Source: Limnobacter litoralis (lineage in GTDB: Bacteria > Pseudomonadota > Gammaproteobacteria > Burkholderiales > Burkholderiaceae_B). Taken from it: a stretch of 64,000 bases of DNA. Shown piece by piece: positions 45,104 to 52,749 of this stretch. The first letter of the stretch is position 1. Each line of letters starts with the position of its first letter. The DNA lies in assembly GCF_030160455.1 (NCBI RefSeq), contig NZ_BSOJ01000027.1:50810-114809 (forward strand), given 5' to 3'. The translations under genes and the position numbers were made by a program. A model generated the notes under the pieces. It did not search any database. It was not told where the DNA came from and saw only the letters and a list, made by a program, of their open reading frames with translations.

Positions 45104-46696
45104 ATGATTCACACCAAAAGGGCCCTAGGGGGCGTGTTTGTATCCCCACATCACATTGCGTCACAGGCAGGGCGTGATGTACTCAAAGAAGGCGGCAACG
45201 CTGCAGAGGCCATGCTGGCCGCGGCAGCGGCCATTGCTGTGGTGTACCCACACATGAACGCCATCGGTGGCGACGGCTTCTGGATTTTAAGCGAACCCGG
45301 CAAAGCGCCCATCGGCATCGACGCCTGTGGTCCGGCTGCAGCAGCGGCAAGTCCGGAGTTCTACACAGGGCGCGGGTACAACAGCATCCCGACCCGTGGC
45401 CCCCTGGCTGCACTGACCGTGCCCGGTACGCTGGGTGGCTGGGCCAAAGCCAGTGAAGTGGCTCGCCAATGGGGCGGTAAATTGCCCTTGAGCCGCCTGA
45501 TGCACGATGCCGCGCACCACGCGCGGCAAGGCATTGCCGTCACACCCAGTCAGGCCAGGCTGACCAAGATCAAACACGCTGAACTGAAAGACTCACCAGG
45601 TTTCAACGAGACCTATCTGATCAACAACGCCCTGCCCGAAGAAGGCCAGTTGTTGAAACAAACCGCGCTGGCTGACACTTTGCAGCGGCTTGGGCAGGCA
45701 GGTCTGGACGATTTTTACCGGGGTGAACTGGCCCAGGCCATGGCGGAAGACCTGGCCCGTGCAGGCAGCCCAGTCACATTGGCGGATTTGCAAGGCTACA
45801 ACGCCACTTTGCGTCCGCCCATCAGCACTGAACTTGGCAATGCGACGCTGTACAACATGCCGCCACCCACGCAAGGCATGGCTGCGCTCATGATTTTGGG
45901 TATTTTTGATCAGTTGAAGGTTCAAAGCGCCGAAGGTTTTGAGCACATTCACGGGCTGGTGGAGTCGACCAAGCAAGCATTTCTGGTGAGAGATCGCTAT
46001 TGCACTGACCCGGCCTACATGACGGTCAGTCCCGATGAGTTTCTGACCCGTGAGGCCATGCACTCACGCGCCTCGAATATCGACATGCGCAAAGCCTTGC
46101 CTTGGCCACAAGACCCCTGGCAGGGCGACACCATCTGGATGGGTTGCATCGATTCTGAAGGGCGCACGGCCAGTTTCATTCAGAGTATTTTCTGGGAATT
46201 TGGCTCGGGCGTGGTCAGCCAGTCCACCGGCGTGCTGTTTCAGAACCGGGGCATCAGCTTTTCACTGAACCCCACCGCCCTGCATTATCTGCAACCGGGT
46301 CGCAAACCCTTCCACACACTCAACCCGGCCATGGCCCGCTTCAAGGACGGTCGAACCATGGTTTACGGCACCATGGGTGGTGAGGGTCAGCCGCAGACGC
46401 AATCTGCCGTGTTCAGTCGGTACGGGCTATTCAACCAAGGTCTGCAGCAGGCAGTCACCGCCCCTCGCTGGTTGTTGGGGCGCACCTGGGGCGAAGAAAC
46501 CACCACACTGAAACTGGAAAGTCGTTTTGACCCCGCCCTGGTGGAGCAACTGAAAGCGGCGGGGCATGATCTGGAGGTGCTACCCGAGGCCTTCAGCGAC
46601 ACCATGGGCCACGCAGGGGCTGTGGTACGCCACCCCAGTGGCATGATGGAAGGCGCTGCTGATCCGCGGTCAGACGGCAGCGTGGCCTGTTGGTAA
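45104..46696 (+). CDS. Gamma-glutamyltransferase family protein (Ntn hydrolase)
   Basis: A 530-residue GGT-type proenzyme. The N-terminal half has GVFVSPHHIASQAGRDVLKE and MNAIGGDGFW. The predicted self-cleavage site is before the Thr of GDTIWMGCIDSEG (about residue 343), giving a small subunit with SFIQSIFWEFGSGV, NPAMARFKDGRTMV and YGTMGGEGQPQTQ. No signal peptide is visible, so it is probably cytoplasmic, unlike E. coli Ggt. It may act on gamma-glutamyl amides rather than glutathione. It follows the TauE/SafE gene by 16 bases. Confidence 0.85.
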   Translation: MIHTKRALGGVFVSPHHIASQAGRDVLKEGGNAAEAMLAAAAAIAVVYPHMNAIGGDGFWILSEPGKAPIGIDACGPAAAAASPEFYTGRGYNSIPTRGPLAALTVPGTLGGWAKASEVARQWGGKLPLSRLMHDAAHHARQGIAVTPSQARLTKIKHAELKDSPGFNETYLINNALPEEGQLLKQTALADTLQRLGQAGLDDFYRGELAQAMAEDLARAGSPVTLADLQGYNATLRPPISTELGNATLYNMPPPTQGMAALMILGIFDQLKVQSAEGFEHIHGLVESTKQAFLVRDRYCTDPAYMTVSPDEFLTREAMHSRASNIDMRKALPWPQDPWQGDTIWMGCIDSEGRTASFIQSIFWEFGSGVVSQSTGVLFQNRGISFSLNPTALHYLQPGRKPFHTLNPAMARFKDGRTMVYGTMGGEGQPQTQSAVFSRYGLFNQGLQQAVTAPRWLLGRTWGEETTTLKLESRFDPALVEQLKAAGHDLEVLPEAFSDTMGHAGAVVRHPSGMMEGAADPRSDGSVACW

Positions 46697-46712
46697 GTGT
46701 GCCGACTGGTTC

Positions 46713-47831
46713 TTACTTGTAGTCAAACTTCATTTGTTCGGAGATCAGCTGATTGTGGCTGGTCTTCTGACAAAGCCCGGCGTAACTGGTCAAGGGGGGT
46801 GGCAAATCCAGCCCCTCTTCAATCAACCTGTCGTTCTGAAACAGCATGCCCATGAAGGCAAAACTGCCGTAACTGCGAATGGCGCGCAGCACTATTCGAC
46901 GGTTGCAAGGCCCCAAAAGGTCTTTGAAACGGTGCTGCATTTCCGCAATTTCCTCAAAGGTTTTTACCTTGTAAGAGGTGCCCATCGGCATTTCACCAAT
47001 GGCAGTGGCAATCGCAGCGTCAATTTCCTCAAACGTGCAGGCGCGCTGGGGTCCGGCTGAAATGTGATAGTCGGTGTATTTCAGGGTGGGTTTCTCAATC
47101 AGGTGATGAATCACCTTCGCGCAATAGTCCACCGGTATCACGTCCACCCGCTGGTTCAAATCGCTGGTGAAGCACTTCAACGCGCGCGCAATGCGGAAAA
47201 CCCAATAAATACTGCCAGAAGGTTGGCAGCCCAAACGGGTGTGCCCAACCACAATTGAAGGCCTGGCCACCACCAAAGGCCATGCCGGAAACTCAGCGCG
47301 CAGGCGACGCTCTATTTCATACTTGCTTTCGGTGTACTGCAAAAACGGATCAGTGTCTGCGCCGGCGTCGTACCCTTCAGGCACCGGAATGGGCGCCTGC
47401 CGTCCACAAGCCATGGCCGTGCCCAGGTGCAGAAAACGGCGCAATTTGCCAATTTCATTGAACCGGCGGGCCATCGCCATCACGCCGTCCACGTTGGTCG
47501 GCCAGATGCTGGGGTGATTGCCAAACGAGGCCACAGCAGCCGAGCTGATGACATCGACCACAGACAACAGACGAGGGTCATTCTCCCAGCTGCTGACATC
47601 GGTCAAACTGCCACAAATGATTTGTTCAGGCCGAATTTTTTCCAGCAGTTCGTCAGTTACATCGTGACTTTTCAACACATGAGCAAGACGGCTGACGCCG
47701 CCCTCGGGCGTGGATGCACGCACCAGAAACAGGCAATTGGCCCATTTTGGTGTTCTGATCAGACGGGCCGCCACGGCACCACCGATAAAACCTGTGGCAC
47801 CGGTCAGAAAGAGCGTTGGTGAATATTTCAT
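46713..47831 (-). CDS. Extended SDR / thioester-reductase-like NAD(P)-binding protein
   Basis: A 372-residue protein starting at the ATG 47831. Rossmann motif TLFLTGATGFIGGAVAARL; SSAAVASFGNHPSIWPTNVDG resembles the thioester-reductase / fatty-acyl reductase group; the catalytic Tyr-Lys pair is YTESKYEIE, followed by LVVARPSIVVGHTRLG. These enzymes reduce or dehydrogenate acyl thioesters, sterols or sugar nucleotides. The C-terminal 100 residues show no known domain. It lies downstream of the phospholipase gene, 81 bases away, on the same strand. The substrate is not identifiable. Confidence 0.78.
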   Translation of the reverse strand: MKYSPTLFLTGATGFIGGAVAARLIRTPKWANCLFLVRASTPEGGVSRLAHVLKSHDVTDELLEKIRPEQIICGSLTDVSSWENDPRLLSVVDVISSAAVASFGNHPSIWPTNVDGVMAMARRFNEIGKLRRFLHLGTAMACGRQAPIPVPEGYDAGADTDPFLQYTESKYEIERRLRAEFPAWPLVVARPSIVVGHTRLGCQPSGSIYWVFRIARALKCFTSDLNQRVDVIPVDYCAKVIHHLIEKPTLKYTDYHISAGPQRACTFEEIDAAIATAIGEMPMGTSYKVKTFEEIAEMQHRFKDLLGPCNRRIVLRAIRSYGSFAFMGMLFQNDRLIEEGLDLPPPLTSYAGLCQKTSHNQLISEQMKFDYK

Positions 47832-47912
47832 GAAAAGCCGCAATATGCACTATAAAAGCGCTACGGTAAGGGATGAATCTTAGCCCTGAATTAGGGGCAG
47901 GAAAACCCTAAT

Positions 47913-49436
47913 CTACGGCTGGAAAAAGCCCAACGCCTGAGCCTTGCTTTTCAATTGCAACCACTCCAGATTGTGCGCCAAGTTGGTCAAGGACATGCTC
48001 GAATAGCCTGCAGTACCGACACCAGGCGCGGTTGATCCACTCAGAATTGTATTGGCCAGACTGGAAGCCGGATCAGCACCCACATTAGGAACAGGGTTGG
48101 GCAGTCCGGATTGACACTCACCACCAAACGGACCACCAGGCACATTGAACGCGGGTGCATTCAAGTTGGGCGCGGTTGAAAAATCAAGCGCATGGGCCAG
48201 ATTAACCGACCAGTCCCCCCGGGCACCCAGCGAAGGCAGGCCAAACCGCCATGAAATCATGTTCAGAATGGAGTTGGGGTCAAACCGAAAGTGCGACACG
48301 TGATTGCGGCGAGCCCGCGGCCCAATGATGGCGCAAGGCACCCTGAAACCCAACAAACCATCATTCGGAATTTTGGCTTCCTGCGCAGTAACCGGCGCGT
48401 AAGGCGGCACCACATGATCATAAAACCCGCCCCACTCATCGTAGTTGATCACCAACAGCGTTTTCGACCACAGCGGGCTGGTGCGCAAGGCCTCGTAAAC
48501 GCCATTTAAAAAAGCCTGACCGTTTCGAATATCCGCCTGCGGATGATCGTCATTGGACACACCCTGCGGGTTCTCGCCCAAAAACCGGGGGTCCACAAAA
48601 GAGACCGAGGGCAAAGTACCCAACTTGGCATCCAGCAAAAACTTTTCATAAGGTTGGCTAATGTTCAGGTATTTCTGCCCCCACAACGCAGTCAAAGGCA
48701 AGTCCTGAAAATAATAAGTGCCCGTCACCCCTTTGGCCTGAAGCAGATCCCAAATGGTGGTCAGCGTAGATGTAGTCATGGCATTGTCCACGCGGTCAGT
48801 TTGCCCGGCGTGCATGTAAATACGGTTGGGGTATGTGCTCGCCAACAAACCGTGGTGGTACTGATCACACACGGTGTAGTTCTTGACCACCCCTGAGAAA
48901 AACGGCAAATCCTTTTCCTGAAAATAGCCAACCGGAAAATGGTCATCGTCCACACCCGCATCGCCAATGGTCTCCAGAAAGCCATTCATTTGCCCATTGT
49001 TGAAATGCTTTCTACCGCCAGCATAACTGTGGTCCGGGTCTTCCTTGCCACAACTTTGGTAGCCGTAGCCCGGTGCATCCGCCAGGTAAAAGGAACCCAC
49101 GGGGCGACCTTTGCGATCGGGGAAATTCAAACCAGCTTGCCGGCCTTCCGCGCCCGGCACCCAACCCAAGTAATGGTCGAATGAGCGGTTTTCCATCATG
49201 ACTAGCACAATGTGCTCGATGCCTGACTCATCAGGATGGGGCAAGGCGGGCAGGTTCATGTCTTTGGCCGCAATGCCCATGCCATTGCCGGCTGATCCAG
49301 CTTGACTGGCACTGACAGAAGGGGAGCTTGCAGCGGTGTTGCTGCCCAGCACATTTGAATCGGCACCACAACTGGCCAGCATGGCTGAACCGGCTGCGGT
49401 TGAAAGGCTTCCGAGGAATCGGCGGCGACTGACCAT
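47913..49436 (-). CDS. Secreted phosphoesterase / phospholipase C family protein (Tat substrate)
   Basis: A 507-residue protein. The N-terminus MVSRRRFLGSLSTAAGSAML is a twin-arginine signal followed by Cys in ASCGAD, which could be lipidated. The family core starts IEHIVLVMMENRSFDHYLGW, the Glu-Asn-Arg-Ser-Phe-Asp motif of bacterial phosphatidylcholine-type phospholipases and acid phosphatases. Further motifs are YHHGLLASTYPNR, INYDEWGGFYDHVVPP and RVPCAIIGPRAR. It probably cleaves phosphodiesters outside the cytoplasm. It is divergent from the HMG-CoA reductase gene. Confidence 0.86.
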   Translation of the reverse strand: MVSRRRFLGSLSTAAGSAMLASCGADSNVLGSNTAASSPSVSASQAGSAGNGMGIAAKDMNLPALPHPDESGIEHIVLVMMENRSFDHYLGWVPGAEGRQAGLNFPDRKGRPVGSFYLADAPGYGYQSCGKEDPDHSYAGGRKHFNNGQMNGFLETIGDAGVDDDHFPVGYFQEKDLPFFSGVVKNYTVCDQYHHGLLASTYPNRIYMHAGQTDRVDNAMTTSTLTTIWDLLQAKGVTGTYYFQDLPLTALWGQKYLNISQPYEKFLLDAKLGTLPSVSFVDPRFLGENPQGVSNDDHPQADIRNGQAFLNGVYEALRTSPLWSKTLLVINYDEWGGFYDHVVPPYAPVTAQEAKIPNDGLLGFRVPCAIIGPRARRNHVSHFRFDPNSILNMISWRFGLPSLGARGDWSVNLAHALDFSTAPNLNAPAFNVPGGPFGGECQSGLPNPVPNVGADPASSLANTILSGSTAPGVGTAGYSSMSLTNLAHNLEWLQLKSKAQALGFFQP

Positions 49437-49700
49437 GGTTGTATTTCCTGAATAATGAGTACTACGCTCATACTGCTCAAGATCAGGTCCGGATGAAGAA
49501 GAAACCCTCAGTGTGACTATTCACTGATTTGTCACAGTAAGCAGCCAACTTTCAAGCCGTTAAAACCCAATACAGACGAACTTAAGCCACCTACGTCCCC
49601 GTCTAATACCTCTAATTTAGTGGGAATACAGGCACTGGAAGCTGTCTGACTTTCTGGACTAGGGCTAGAATCGGGGTAGACCAGCCACAACAACCGAGAC

Positions 49701-50873
49701 ATGAGCCGCAAACCCATTCCCCGATTCGACGACAACTACACCGAAGATTCTGCCCGTCAAAGGCGGGCGTTTCTGGAGGCTGAAACAGGCGTCAGCCTGA
49801 CCCACACCGGGCATTATTCCCTGCCGCCAGAGAGTGTACGCAACAACACCGAAAACTTCATCGGCGTGGTGCAAATGCCAGTGGGCGTTGCCGGGCCGGT
49901 GTTGATCCACGGTGAAGACGCGCAAGGCTGGTTTTATGTACCCATGGCCACCACCGAGGGCACACTGGTGGCCAGCTACAGCCGGGGTATGCGCATGCTG
50001 TCTGAATCGGGTGGTGTCAAAACCACGGTCATCGACGACAACATGCAGCGCGCGCCCATGTTCGAATTTGAAGACGCAAGGGCGGCCAAGCGATTTGTTC
50101 AATGGATGCAGGCCACCCTGCCCGCCATCACGGCTGCAGCAGAGAGCACCACGCGACACGGCAAGCTGCTGAACATCCAGCACTGGCAAATTGCCCGCAT
50201 GGTGTACACCCGCTTCAACTTTTCCACGGGCGACGCCGCCGGGCAAAACATGACGGGCAAAGCCGCACACGCGGCCAGCCAATGGATTTTGGCCCACTCG
50301 CCCGAGCCCGTGATTCACTTTTCACTGAGCGGAGCCATCGAAACCGACAAAAAACATTCGCACATGAACCTGATGCACAGCCGAGGCAAACGCGTGGTTG
50401 CCGAATGCGTGGTCAAGCGGGATGTGCTTGCGCAAAGGGCCCGTACCACACCCGAGATCATTTTCAAGCAAAGGCAGCGCAGCTATTTGGGCGCCATGCT
50501 GGCGGGCTCCGCCTACAACGGCCCACATTCGGCCAATGGCATTGCTGCACTGTTTATTGCCACCGGGCAGGACGAGGCCAATGTCGTGGAATCGCACACC
50601 GGCTTTTCGTTCATGGACATCACGCCCGAGGGGGATTTGTACTACTCCTGCACCCTGCCGTCCGTCATTTGTGCCACCAAAGGCGGCGGCACCGGGCTAT
50701 CAACTCAGGCAGAATGCTTAACAATGCTGGGGTGCAACGGCGAGGGCAAGGCCCGCAAGCTGGCGGAAATTGTGGGGGCCACCGTACTGGCAGGCGACCT
50801 GTCGCTGATTTCGGCCATCATGTCCGATGAGTGGGTCTCATCGCACGACGCCTATGGCCGAAACCGGAGTTAA
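49701..50873 (+). CDS. Hydroxymethylglutaryl-CoA reductase, class I-like
   Basis: A 390-residue enzyme matching the catalytic domain of class I (eukaryote/archaeal-type) HMG-CoA reductase. The ENFIGVVQMPVGVAGPVLI and VPMATTEGTLVASYSRG segments carry the catalytic Glu; Lys is in ETDKKHSH; Asp in FIATGQDEANVVES; the cofactor loop is STGDAAGQNM; and the C-terminal His is in SSHDAYGRNRS. All four catalytic residues are therefore present. It has no membrane anchor. It normally makes mevalonate with NADPH. Betaproteobacteria usually make isoprenoids by the MEP route and no other mevalonate gene is here, so its role is unclear. Its end overlaps the convergent receiver gene by 4 bases. Confidence 0.9.
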   Translation: MSRKPIPRFDDNYTEDSARQRRAFLEAETGVSLTHTGHYSLPPESVRNNTENFIGVVQMPVGVAGPVLIHGEDAQGWFYVPMATTEGTLVASYSRGMRMLSESGGVKTTVIDDNMQRAPMFEFEDARAAKRFVQWMQATLPAITAAAESTTRHGKLLNIQHWQIARMVYTRFNFSTGDAAGQNMTGKAAHAASQWILAHSPEPVIHFSLSGAIETDKKHSHMNLMHSRGKRVVAECVVKRDVLAQRARTTPEIIFKQRQRSYLGAMLAGSAYNGPHSANGIAALFIATGQDEANVVESHTGFSFMDITPEGDLYYSCTLPSVICATKGGGTGLSTQAECLTMLGCNGEGKARKLAEIVGATVLAGDLSLISAIMSDEWVSSHDAYGRNRS

Positions 50874-51235
50874 AGCGCCAGTTCGTTGAGCACGCGCAAC
50901 AGGGTTTGGTCACCGCTGAATCCGCAAATCTGCCGAACCCAACCTTCCCATTTGTTCAACAGGGGTTCGGCAACCGTGTTGCCCACGGAAAACACCACCA
51001 GCTCGGTGGGGTCTGACTCCATCAGCGCTTCAAGGGCTGAAATGGTAATTGCCGATTCGCAATGCCACAGGTCGAGGTCTGCCACCACCAAATCGAAGCT
51101 CTGGTTGCCAATGCGCTTTAGCAGGACGTCACCCTTGTCGAAAAACTCGATTTGGGCAGCCGGGTGAGCTTGCAGCACATAGTGCTCGATCAGAATCTGA
51201 AATGGGGCTGAATCTTCAAGGATGGCCACTTTCAT
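50870..51235 (-). CDS. Stand-alone degenerate receiver-domain protein
   Basis: A 121-residue receiver fold. The acidic pair is in AILEDSAPF (residues 7-8) and the putative phosphoacceptor Asp in LVVADLDLW (about 53). The Ser switch is in VVFSVGNTV. The conserved Lys near the C-terminus is not evident (WVRQICGF), so phosphorylation chemistry may be impaired. There is no output domain. It lies downstream of the iron-type alcohol dehydrogenase gene but is separated from it by terminator hairpins, so it probably has its own promoter in 51236-51260. Confidence 0.7.
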   Translation of the reverse strand: MKVAILEDSAPFQILIEHYVLQAHPAAQIEFFDKGDVLLKRIGNQSFDLVVADLDLWHCESAITISALEALMESDPTELVVFSVGNTVAEPLLNKWEGWVRQICGFSGDQTLLRVLNELAL

Positions 51236-51264
51236 GTTTGAAAACCCTCCTTACCAATAAAAAC

Positions 51265-51289
51265 GGGTTCATGCATTCGTCATGAACCC
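51265..51289 (-). terminator. Rho-independent terminator of the iron-type alcohol dehydrogenase gene
   Basis: A perfect 9-base-pair inverted repeat (GGGTTCATG / CATGAACCC) with a 7-base loop. On the minus strand it is followed by GTTTTTATT. It lies 55 bases beyond the alcohol dehydrogenase stop and before the receiver gene. Confidence 0.8.
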
Positions 51290-51311
51290 ATCTTAGACCC
51301 ATTCAATCACC

Positions 51312-51339
51312 AGGGGGCTTCCCCAAAAGGAATCCCCCT
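51312..51339 (-). terminator. Additional hairpin just after the alcohol dehydrogenase stop
   Basis: AGGGGG and CCCCCT arms with an inner TTCC/GGAA pairing and one mismatch, starting 5 bases after the stop. There is no T-run, so alone it would be a weak terminator; it may stabilise the mRNA end ahead of the better terminator at 51265-51289. Confidence 0.45.
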
Positions 51340-51343
51340 CGGT

Positions 51344-52555
51344 TCAGGCGGGTAGCATCTGGCGAATCAAGCCCTCGGCGACTGGCATGGTCATGTAGCG
51401 TGGCACGGCATACGTAAAGCGTGCTTCGTTCAAGGCCGATTTCGCAATTTCACGGATGTCTTCCTGTTTCAAGGTAGACAGCTTTGTCGGAATGCCGAAC
51501 TTCGCATTCATGTCGCGAATGCGCTGAATGAAGGCCTCGGCCTGCTGCTGGTCGCTGCCGGTGGACAGGCCGATGTGGCAGTACCGGGCCAATTCAGCCA
51601 GGCGGGCCGTGCAGTCGGGCAATGAATAGTCAAGCACGTAAGGCATCACGATGGCATTGGCCAAGCCGTGGGGGGTGTGGTACATCGCACCAAACTTGTG
51701 GGCGATGGCGTGTACGTAACCCACGCCCGCCTGTGTGAACGCGATGCCGGCCAGATGAGACGCACGGGCCATTTTCTGGCGCGCCTCGATGTTGCTGCCG
51801 TCGGTCACTGCCGTGTCCAGGTATTTCATGATCAACTGAACTGCCTCAACGCCCTTTTCATCGGTGCGCTTCATCGCGTTGCGGGAAATGTAGGCTTCCA
51901 CCGCGTGAGTCAGGGCGTCCATGCCCGTGGCGGCGGTGATGTGCGCGGGCAAGCCAGTCATCAAAGCCCCGTCCAGCGCAGCGGCGGTGGGCATTAATTT
52001 CAGGTCCATCGCGGGCAATTTACGCTTTTGCTCGGGGTCAGTCACCACCGCAGCAATTGTGCACTCGGAACCAGTGCCCGCCGTAGTGGGCACTGCAAAC
52101 AGCGGCAACATGCCACGCCACACGCGGAACAGCCCCGTCATTTTCACGATGGGCTTCTTGTTTTTGGCGCGTGCACCAATCATTTTGGCGGCGTCAATGG
52201 GTGAACCGCCGCCCACAGCCAGAATGGCCTCGCAGCGGTTTTGAACCAGAATGTCATAGCCAGCCTCGATCTGAGCCACAGTCGGGTTGGGCTCCACGCC
52301 GTCATAGATGGCGTACGTCACGCCCAGCTTTTCCAGCTCGGCTTTCATCTTGTCGAGCACACCCAGCTTGACCAACACTGCATCGGTCACAATCAACACG
52401 CGCTTGTACCCACGCTGCGCCATGGCGCGCACCAAGGTGAGGGAAGAATCTGGCCCCTCAAAAGTTTGTGGCCACTTGAACGGCATGATGAAGGTGACTG
52501 CCTTGAAAATCACCATGTAGATGCGCAAGAAAATGACTTCGAGAGTGTGCAACAT
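51344..52555 (-). CDS. Iron-containing (type III) alcohol dehydrogenase
   Basis: A 403-residue enzyme; the ATG at 52555 has GGAG six bases upstream. NAD-binding ILAVGGGSPIDAAKMIG at about 120, then FAVPTTAGTGSECT. Metal ligands: Asp in AALDGALM, His in GMDALTHAVEAY, and the His pair in VHAIAHKFGAMYHTPHG. It interconverts alcohols and aldehydes. An unusual hydrophobic N-terminal extension (LEVIFLRIYMVIFKAVTFIM) may attach it to the membrane. It is followed by two hairpins and is probably monocistronic. Confidence 0.9.
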   Translation of the reverse strand: MLHTLEVIFLRIYMVIFKAVTFIMPFKWPQTFEGPDSSLTLVRAMAQRGYKRVLIVTDAVLVKLGVLDKMKAELEKLGVTYAIYDGVEPNPTVAQIEAGYDILVQNRCEAILAVGGGSPIDAAKMIGARAKNKKPIVKMTGLFRVWRGMLPLFAVPTTAGTGSECTIAAVVTDPEQKRKLPAMDLKLMPTAAALDGALMTGLPAHITAATGMDALTHAVEAYISRNAMKRTDEKGVEAVQLIMKYLDTAVTDGSNIEARQKMARASHLAGIAFTQAGVGYVHAIAHKFGAMYHTPHGLANAIVMPYVLDYSLPDCTARLAELARYCHIGLSTGSDQQQAEAFIQRIRDMNAKFGIPTKLSTLKQEDIREIAKSALNEARFTYAVPRYMTMPVAEGLIRQMLPA

Positions 52556-52749
52556 GTGTTTGTCTCCGGTTTTTGTTTCCAACATGGTACTGGCTAATTC
52601 CCGAAATTGGCTTCAAATGAGTGGAAGTTTCATTCCAATGCCGACGATTGGAAGAGATTTTCAAATTCGGGTTAACCCGACCCACTTTCGTCACGGATCT
52701 GAAAAATTGAATCATTACATTCAGGGCTCCTCATTCAAGGAGTTAAGGA

